64,000 nucleotides of DNA from contig JAFKKV010000013.1 in assembly GCA_017304475.1 (NCBI GenBank), positions 248,001 to 312,000 on the forward strand, given 5' to 3'. Below are positions 58,800-64,000 of this stretch, piece after piece. Under the pieces are notes generated by a model. That model had not been told where the DNA came from, ran no database searches, and worked only from the letters and a program-made list of their open reading frames with translations. The DNA comes from Hyphomicrobiales bacterium (GTDB taxonomy: Bacteria; Pseudomonadota; Alphaproteobacteria; Rhizobiales; Phreatobacteraceae). Made by a program: the position numbers and the translations under genes. Within the stretch, counting starts at the first letter, position 1; each line of letters begins with the position of its first letter.

Positions 58800-60893
58800 T
58801 CAGAACTGGTAGCGCACCCCGCCATAAATGCTGCGGCCGCTACCCGGATAGAAGGTGGCGGTGGTCGCCGCATTGTATTGAACCACCGGGCCGAAATCGC
58901 TGACATAACGCTTGTCGGTCAGGTTGCGCAGGTCCAGGAACAGGCTGCCGCCGTTCGGCAATTTTGCAGTGGCCTGCAAACCGAGCAGGGCGTAGCCGGC
59001 CACCTTGAACGTGTTGCGATAGTCGACAAAGGCTCCCTCAGGCACGATATCGACCGTCGGTGTGACGGTGAAGCCGGCCGGATGGCTATAGGTCAGCGCC
59101 GTGCGCAGCACATGCTGCGGCACGCCGGGAATGCGGTTATTGCCGTAGACGGGATCGTTGACAAAGCGGAAATCCGAATAGTTCCAGATCTGGCGCAGCG
59201 TCAGCTTGTCGTCATTGCCGGTCAAGTTGCGCACCAGATCGACGCTGGCGCCGAACTCGATGCCCTGCAGCAGGGTATGGGGGGCGTTGAAGGTCGAAGC
59301 CGGGATGCCCGAGCCGGTGTTGAACTGGAGCATCTGATTGCGGACATCCGAGCGATAGGCCGTGATATCCCAGGAGAAGCGGTCATAGGTGCCGCGCGTG
59401 CCGATTTCGACTGTCGTCGCCGTCTGAGCCTTCAGCGGCACGAAGGCATTGGTCGCACCGACCGTCTGGGTCAGGTCGGTGAAATCGGGCACGTCGGCGC
59501 TGCGTGTGACATTGGCGAAGACCTGGATGTCCTTGGCCCATTCATAGAGCAGGCCGATGCGCGGATTGACGCCGCCATAGGTCATCGAAGCGTTGACCGG
59601 AGCCGGATTGCCCGGCAGCCCGCCCTGCGCGGTGTAGCTGCGCTCCGACGAGAAGGCCTTGGCGCCGAGGGTCAAGGCCATCTGCGGCAGGAAGAAGAAG
59701 CGGTTCTCGAACCAGCTTTCGTAATTGGACGCGACCTGCCGGCCATTGACCGTCATGGCGCCACGCTGCCCGCCGATATTCTGGAACTGCTGAACCGCGT
59801 TATTGCCGGCGAAGATGCGCGCGCCGACCACCAGGTCGTTGCGGAAGCCGCCAATGTTGAACGAGCCGGTGAAGCGCGGCGAGATGCCATAGGTCCAGCC
59901 GTCCTGGTCGAGCACCTGGAAGATCGGATGGTTGAGATGCTTGTGGATCGCCCAGCTGGTGATGTCGATCTGGCCGACATCGAGCCGGATCGTGGTGACA
60001 TTGGCGAGCCGCTGGACATAGGTGTTGCGCGCCTGGTCACCCGACACCGCGCCGGCATTGGCCATGCGCGGGTTGGAGATGGCCTGGCCATAGGTCAGCG
60101 ACCCCGGAAGTTTCACGTCGGTATAGTAGGAGCCGAAATAGAAGCGCGTCTCGAGCCGTTCTGAGAAGCGATAGCCGATATTGGCGTTGAAATGGCCGAG
60201 ATTCTGCTGCTCGTGCTGACGCCAGCCGTCGGAATGGGTGTAGGTGCCGCTGACCGCGAAGTCCCACGGGCCGATCACCCTCGACATCTCGCCATGCGCC
60301 CTGACCGTGCCGAAACTGCCGCCATCGACGCGGAAGCTGTTCGGCGCGGTGGCGGTATAGGCCGAAGGCGTCACGAAATTGATGGCACCGCCGAGCGTCG
60401 AAGCGCCGAACGGCAGGGCATTGCCGCCGCGGAACACCTCGACCGAGCGCAGGGCCAGCGGATCGATCTGGTAGAAGTCGCCGGAACCGTCGGCGAGATT
60501 GGTCGGCACGCCGTCCTGAAGGATTTCGACGCCGCGGGTGTGGAAGGCACGGGCAATGCCGGAGCCGCGAATGGAGAGGCGGATTTCCTGGCTGTAGCGG
60601 TTCTGCACGAAGACGCCGGGCGTCTCGTTCAGCGCATCCCGGATGGTGGCGGCATAGCTGTTCTTGTAGCGCTCGGCATCGACGAAACCGACCGAACCGG
60701 CGGTCTGGTTCAGCCGCCGGCGCTGCTCGGCGACGCCGGGCGCGGTGAGCGAACCGCCGTCGGAGCCGCCCGCCCGCTCGGCCTCGACATTGATGACCGG
60801 CAGCTCGGTGACGCCGGCCGTGCCCTGCGCAAAGGCTTGATGGGAATGGAAAAGGACGATGGCCGCGACGGCCGCCCTGGAAGACCTGGACAT
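58800..60893 (-). CDS. TonB-dependent outer-membrane receptor, predicted copper-related
   Basis: The 697-residue protein has a signal peptide ending near AFAQ. The plug domain has GSVGFVDAERYKNSYAATIRDALNETPGVFVQNRYSQEIRLSIRGSGI and VEVFRGGNALPFGASTLGGAINFVTP. A beta-barrel follows, ending in VSDFGPVVQYNAATTATFYPGSGRSIYGGVRYQF with the terminal Phe. Substrate assignment comes from context: the upstream DUF2946 protein and the downstream PCu(A)C-type chaperone both point to copper, in a chelated form. It starts 75 bases after the DUF2946 stop. Confidence 0.88.
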   Translation of the reverse strand: MSRSSRAAVAAIVLFHSHQAFAQGTAGVTELPVINVEAERAGGSDGGSLTAPGVAEQRRRLNQTAGSVGFVDAERYKNSYAATIRDALNETPGVFVQNRYSQEIRLSIRGSGIARAFHTRGVEILQDGVPTNLADGSGDFYQIDPLALRSVEVFRGGNALPFGASTLGGAINFVTPSAYTATAPNSFRVDGGSFGTVRAHGEMSRVIGPWDFAVSGTYTHSDGWRQHEQQNLGHFNANIGYRFSERLETRFYFGSYYTDVKLPGSLTYGQAISNPRMANAGAVSGDQARNTYVQRLANVTTIRLDVGQIDITSWAIHKHLNHPIFQVLDQDGWTYGISPRFTGSFNIGGFRNDLVVGARIFAGNNAVQQFQNIGGQRGAMTVNGRQVASNYESWFENRFFFLPQMALTLGAKAFSSERSYTAQGGLPGNPAPVNASMTYGGVNPRIGLLYEWAKDIQVFANVTRSADVPDFTDLTQTVGATNAFVPLKAQTATTVEIGTRGTYDRFSWDITAYRSDVRNQMLQFNTGSGIPASTFNAPHTLLQGIEFGASVDLVRNLTGNDDKLTLRQIWNYSDFRFVNDPVYGNNRIPGVPQHVLRTALTYSHPAGFTVTPTVDIVPEGAFVDYRNTFKVAGYALLGLQATAKLPNGGSLFLDLRNLTDKRYVSDFGPVVQYNAATTATFYPGSGRSIYGGVRYQF

Positions 60894-60968
60894 GGGATGA
60901 ACTGTTCGACGCTGATGGGATCACGGGCGTTCGATCGGCCTGGCCGGACGAACGCGACGACGAAGTGA

Positions 60969-61427
60969 TCAGGCGACGACAGGTGGCGCGCGTGGCGGTC
61001 TCGTGCCGGTCCAGCCGATAAAGGCATAGGCCGGCAAGGTCGGTTCATAGACACGGGCGGGTGCGCGAACCGTCACGGGTTCGGCGACATCGGTGACGAC
61101 GGTCTCGGCGATCGTCACCGTCGCGGGGATCGCGGTGCTGCAGAGGATGCAATGCTGGAACTGATGGACCCGCTTGCCGCCATCGGGCCCATCGCCGGGG
61201 GCGAAGCTCACGCCGTCCATGGTGCAGATGATGACGAAGCCGGCCTCATTGGCCTCCAGCGCATGGGCCGTCCGGTTGATCACGCCGAGGAAGCCGGTCG
61301 CCGCGATCAAATAGGTCAGCGCCGCAACAAGCATGTTGCGGCCGACCCGAAATCGATCGCCCCGAAAGTAACCCATTGCTGACGAGTAGCGCCGCTTGAC
61401 GACGCGAGTCAATTGCCGGGCAATCAT
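60969..61427 (-). CDS. DUF2946 protein, CruR-like copper-responsive upstream ORF
   Basis: This short protein (152 residues from 61427, 135 from the alternative ATG at 61376) has a hydrophobic segment (LVAALTYLIAATGFLGVI), the CxxC motif CILC (codons 61140-61151) preceded by QH, and the C-terminal sequence RPPRAPPVVA, which contains RAPP (codons 60981-60992). In Bordetella pertussis a DUF2946 protein with CxxC and a C-terminal RAPP (CruR) senses copper as a nascent chain and controls transcription of the downstream TonB-receptor operon. The same layout is seen here, with the receptor gene 75 bases on. The identification is strong by motif and order, but function is not shown. Confidence 0.85.
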   Translation of the reverse strand: MIARQLTRVVKRRYSSAMGYFRGDRFRVGRNMLVAALTYLIAATGFLGVINRTAHALEANEAGFVIICTMDGVSFAPGDGPDGGKRVHQFQHCILCSTAIPATVTIAETVVTDVAEPVTVRAPARVYEPTLPAYAFIGWTGTRPPRAPPVVA

Positions 61428-61504
61428 GGAAAGGCCGTCGCCGCGCGCGCATTGTCGCAGCTATGATGGTCTCCCCGGAGCAACAAGGACAGAAGGAGCC
61501 GGCG

Positions 61505-61918
61505 ATGCGCACGAAGCAAGGCACCATCGTGCCGATCAAGCCGAAGCGGCCGCCCGCCGCCGACTCGGTCGTCGCACGCCTCACGCCGCGCCTGCGAATC
61601 GTGTTCGGCGAGAGCTTGCGCCTCGGGCCGGGCAAGATCGACCTGCTGGAAGCGATCGGGCGGACCGGCTCGATCTCCGCGGCCGGCCGCGAGCTCGGCA
61701 TGTCCTACCGGCGCGCCTGGGTCCTGGTCGACGCGGTCAACCGCATGTTCACCCAGCCGGCGGTCACGACGGCCGCCGGCGGCGTGCAGGGCGGTGGCGC
61801 CCAGCTCACCGCGTTCGGCCAGGCCCTGGTGATCGCCTATCGCCGGATCGAGGCAAGGACGCTGGCCGCGATCCAGGAGGAGATGGCGCCGTTCGACGGG
61901 GATATCGTGCCCGACTGA
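61505..61918 (+). CDS. ModE-type winged-helix regulator, DNA-binding domain only
   Basis: The 137-residue protein has RLRIVFGESLRLGPGKIDLLEAIGRTGSISAAGRELGMSYRRAWVLVDAVNRMFTQPAV, the LysR-like N-terminal helix-turn-helix of ModE. The C-terminal half, about 40 residues, has GGVQGGGAQLTAFGQALVIAYRRIEA and no MOP/TOBE domains, so molybdate would not be bound as in full ModE. The ATG at 61505 has AGGAG upstream. It is divergent from the DUF2946 gene, with modC about 1.2 kb to the right on the other strand. Confidence 0.88.
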   Translation: MRTKQGTIVPIKPKRPPAADSVVARLTPRLRIVFGESLRLGPGKIDLLEAIGRTGSISAAGRELGMSYRRAWVLVDAVNRMFTQPAVTTAAGGVQGGGAQLTAFGQALVIAYRRIEARTLAAIQEEMAPFDGDIVPD

Positions 61919-61934
61919 TCCGGCGGGAGGCGCC

Positions 61935-62978
61935 TCAGGCCAGGATATTGATCACCGGGACGGCGATCGCGGCATCAATGCCGGCTCCGGCGGTCGCCGG
62001 CACCGTCGCATCAGCCCCCGTCTCGGCCGCACGCATGGTGTCACCGAGCTGGTCGACCTCCTTCAGCATGGCGTTCTTGGCCTTCTCGGCCTCGCGCGCG
62101 TCGGGATCGTTGGCATTGCGGGCGCGCAGCTTGCGCACCGCGTCCTCGATCAGCCGCTTGACCTCGGCGGCCGCCTGCTTGAATTTGTCGAGAACCTCGC
62201 GCTCCGCCGTGCTGGCGGCGCCCTTCTGGCCGAGCTTCGCGGCCATGTCCTGATAGGCCTTGGCCGCCTCCTCGCGGGCGGTCGCCTTATCGACCGAGCC
62301 TCTTTCGACCGAACCCTTGTCGGCTGCGCCCTTTTCGGCCGCCCCCTGGCCCGGCTGTCCCTTGTCGGCCTGGCCGGCCTGTGCCGCCTCGGCCGGCTTG
62401 GCCGCCTGCGTCTGGCCTTCGGCGCCGGTGGCCTGATCGGCGGCGCCGGTCGCCGCCTCGGCGCCCTTGGCTGCCGCCGCCTCGGCAGGTGCTGGCGGAG
62501 CCTCCGCCGCCCCCGTTCCAAGCGCGGCGGCGCCGGACTGGACCGCGGCACCATATTCCCTGGCCGCTTCCCTGATCTCCTGGGCGATCTGTTTGGCCTG
62601 CCGCGCGATCATCTTGGGATCGCCGCCCATCATGCGCAGCATCTGCAGCTTCTGGCGCGCCAGCTCCAGTTTCTGCTGGGCCGAAGCCTTGCGATCGCTG
62701 ACCGCCGACGTCCGCATCTGGTCGAGCTTGGTCAGCAGGTCGCGCGCCGACTTCTGCGCTTCCGAAACTGTCTTCGACGACCCGAAAAGGGAATAGGCCC
62801 CGGCCTGCCGCTCCCCGTCCGCCGAGCCGAGCAGAAGCACCGAAGCATCCTGGCTGCCGCCTGTCGCCGGCTTGGCGCCGGCCTTGCCGGCGGCCTTGGC
62901 CCCTGTGTCGGCCGTGGCACCGGTCGGGCCGCGGTTGAACGCGGCACCATAAAAGCTCTTTGAAATGATGTTCGCCAC
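61935..62978 (-). CDS. Ala/Lys-rich coiled-coil protein, hypothetical
   Basis: The 347-residue protein has a distinctive N-terminus (MANIISKSFYGAAFNRGPTG read as GTG start at 62978). Two predicted coiled coils are TVSEAQKSARDLLTKLDQMRTS... to ...IAQEIREAAREY, and TAEREVLDKFKQAAAEVKRLIEDAVRKLRARNANDPDAREAEKAKNAM. Between them is a low-complexity Ala/Gly/Lys/Gln linker (~residues 155-240). No signal peptide or membrane segment is seen and no family is recognised. A TTG at 63017 could add 13 residues; GGAAGG upstream of the GTG favours the shorter form. It may be a flagellar, envelope or surface-associated protein, but this is speculation. Confidence 0.75.
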   Translation of the reverse strand: MANIISKSFYGAAFNRGPTGATADTGAKAAGKAGAKPATGGSQDASVLLLGSADGERQAGAYSLFGSSKTVSEAQKSARDLLTKLDQMRTSAVSDRKASAQQKLELARQKLQMLRMMGGDPKMIARQAKQIAQEIREAAREYGAAVQSGAAALGTGAAEAPPAPAEAAAAKGAEAATGAADQATGAEGQTQAAKPAEAAQAGQADKGQPGQGAAEKGAADKGSVERGSVDKATAREEAAKAYQDMAAKLGQKGAASTAEREVLDKFKQAAAEVKRLIEDAVRKLRARNANDPDAREAEKAKNAMLKEVDQLGDTMRAAETGADATVPATAGAGIDAAIAVPVINILA

Positions 62979-63132
62979 GGCCCCGGGCCTTCCGCGCCAA
63001 GAGGTTGAATCGGCCAATGCCGGCCATCAGAGCGGGCAAGCGTTGACGATCGGTTAACCAAGGGCCGGCACCGCGAGGGATGCCAATATGTCGCAGGCCG
63101 GCGCTCCCATGGACGGCCTGTCGGACCCCGGC

Positions 63133-64000
63133 CTATTCGGGATGGCCGACCAGTTTCAGGCCCGGCACGCTGCGTTCGTCGATCCCCACCGCCTTGACCA
63201 TGGCGGTGACGTCGTCGCCGACATCGAGGCCGAGATCGTCCATCGCCAGACGCGTCGCATAGGCGATCAGTTGCTCGCCACCGGTCAGGGCAATGGTGGC
63301 CAGCGCGAAGGGGCCGTCATCGACCTCCATCTTGACGATCCGGCCGGCCAGCATGGTGCGCACGCTGACCTGTCCCGGCCGGCCGACCGCCAGCGTCACG
63401 TTGGTGGCCCGGATGGCGACGCGCACCGGCGCCGAGCCCGGCGCGATCAGGCCCGGCACGGTAATCTCGCCGGCCGGGTGGCCGAGCACCGTGACGCCGA
63501 AATCGCCGAGCTGGCGCAGCACCGTGCCGGTCACGAACGAAACCGCGTCGAAACGCGCGGCGGTATCGGCGAGCGAGGCGGGCGCCAGGACCTCGGCCGG
63601 CCTGCCCGTGGCGACGACCTGCCCGCGATCGAGCCTGATCACCTTGGACGCCAGGCGCGCGACCTCCTCGACCGCATGGCTGACATAGACGATCGGAATG
63701 GCGAACTCGTCGCGCAGCCGCTCGATGAAGGGCAGAATCTCCAGCTTGCGGCCGGTATCGAGCGAAGCCAGCGGCTCGTCCATCAGCAGCAGGCGGGGCG
63801 AGGTCAGGAGCGCCCGGCCGATCGCCACCCGCTGCCGCTCGCCTCCCGACAGGGTGCCCGGCCGGCGGTCGAGCAGGTGGCCGATGCCGAGCACCTCGAC
63901 CACCGGCTCCAGCGCGATCTTGCGCTCCGCCTTGGCGGTGAACCAGCGGCCATAGGTCAGGTTCGACCGGACCGAGAGATGGGGAAACAGGAGCGCGTCC
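63133..64000 (-). CDS. modC: molybdate ABC transporter ATP-binding protein, partial
   Basis: The C-terminal 289 residues run from the right edge to 63133. The visible N-side reads DALLFPHLSVRSNLTYG, the ModC Q-loop region. The signature is LSGGERQRVAIGRALL and Walker B is LLLMDEPLASLD; the switch His lies in VYVSHAVEEVARL. The C-terminal ~130 residues contain a MOP/TOBE-like domain (PVRVAIRATNVTLAVGRPGQVSVRTMLAGRIVKMEV), as in ModC. Walker A is beyond the window. The neighbouring modA/modB genes would be expected to the right; a second modB-type gene lies alone at 22,685. Confidence 0.93.
   Translation of the reverse strand, partial: DALLFPHLSVRSNLTYGRWFTAKAERKIALEPVVEVLGIGHLLDRRPGTLSGGERQRVAIGRALLTSPRLLLMDEPLASLDTGRKLEILPFIERLRDEFAIPIVYVSHAVEEVARLASKVIRLDRGQVVATGRPAEVLAPASLADTAARFDAVSFVTGTVLRQLGDFGVTVLGHPAGEITVPGLIAPGSAPVRVAIRATNVTLAVGRPGQVSVRTMLAGRIVKMEVDDGPFALATIALTGGEQLIAYATRLAMDDLGLDVGDDVTAMVKAVGIDERSVPGLKLVGHPE

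Noticed and set aside
1..64000. Search for tRNA, rRNA, CRISPR, transposases and phage genes
   Set aside because: No cloverleaf-like or rRNA-like stretch, no regular spaced repeats and no transposase or integrase motifs were recognised by eye; small RNAs cannot be excluded.

Overview
The window is GC-rich, densely coded chromosomal DNA from an alphaproteobacterium. It is most likely a soil or water member of the Hyphomicrobiales (Rhizobiales): it carries several kinds of solute receptor (Bug/TTT, TAXI and Liv), CoA-dependent aromatic catabolism and twin-arginine-exported enzymes. The genus cannot be fixed from sequence alone. I see no rRNA, tRNA, CRISPR, phage or transposase genes. Both ends cut genes: a peptide-type ABC receptor on the left and the molybdate ATPase modC on the right.

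Region 1 (about 1-3,300) holds the partial receptor, a GMC oxidoreductase and DNA-3-methyladenine glycosylase I (tag). Region 2 (about 3,300-20,600) is the most coherent system. A branched-chain-type ABC transporter with an embedded MarR regulator runs into a D-serine-dehydratase-like enzyme, a RidA protein, tryptophan 2,3-dioxygenase and a kynureninase-like enzyme. Beyond it lie two divergent transcripts: SDR, enoyl-CoA hydratase, acyl-CoA dehydrogenase, 2-aminobenzoate-CoA ligase and a second RidA on one side, and a 777-residue flavin monooxygenase fused to an old-yellow-enzyme domain on the other. Together they read as tryptophan to kynurenine to anthranilate to 2-aminobenzoyl-CoA to ring reduction and beta-oxidation. 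Three AT-rich copies of a TTTArrCTTmAA palindrome sit before the transporter operon and between the divergent catabolic transcripts, suggesting one regulon.

Region 3 (20,600-32,700) has a Uma2-family protein, pncB, an isolated modB, a complete tripartite tricarboxylate transporter, a peptide-type ABC transporter with fused ATPases and a VOC protein. Region 4 (32,900-36,800) is a PuuB-like oxidase, a cupin, a NIPSNAP protein and a 2-hydroxycarboxylate transporter. Region 5 (36,800-45,500) has an aldo/keto reductase, a DUF3422 membrane protein, a Tat-exported M20 amidohydrolase, a sulfatase/phosphonate-ester hydrolase, an orphan Bug receptor and a ThDP enzyme.

Region 6 (45,500-50,800) is the lower homoprotocatechuate meta-cleavage pathway (hpaF, E, D, G-like, H) ending with an HpaR-like regulator. 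Region 7 (50,800-55,540) combines TAXI and Bug receptors with a LigI-like amidohydrolase and a Tat-exported FAH-fold enzyme, divergent from a FadR-type regulator. Region 8 (55,540-61,430) has hemF and a copper-acquisition operon headed by a DUF2946 protein carrying the CxxC and C-terminal RAPP motifs of the CruR copper-sensing upstream ORF; TonB receptor, TonB and a fused YcnI-PCu(A)C chaperone follow. Region 9 has a ModE-like regulator, an Ala-rich coiled-coil protein and partial modC.
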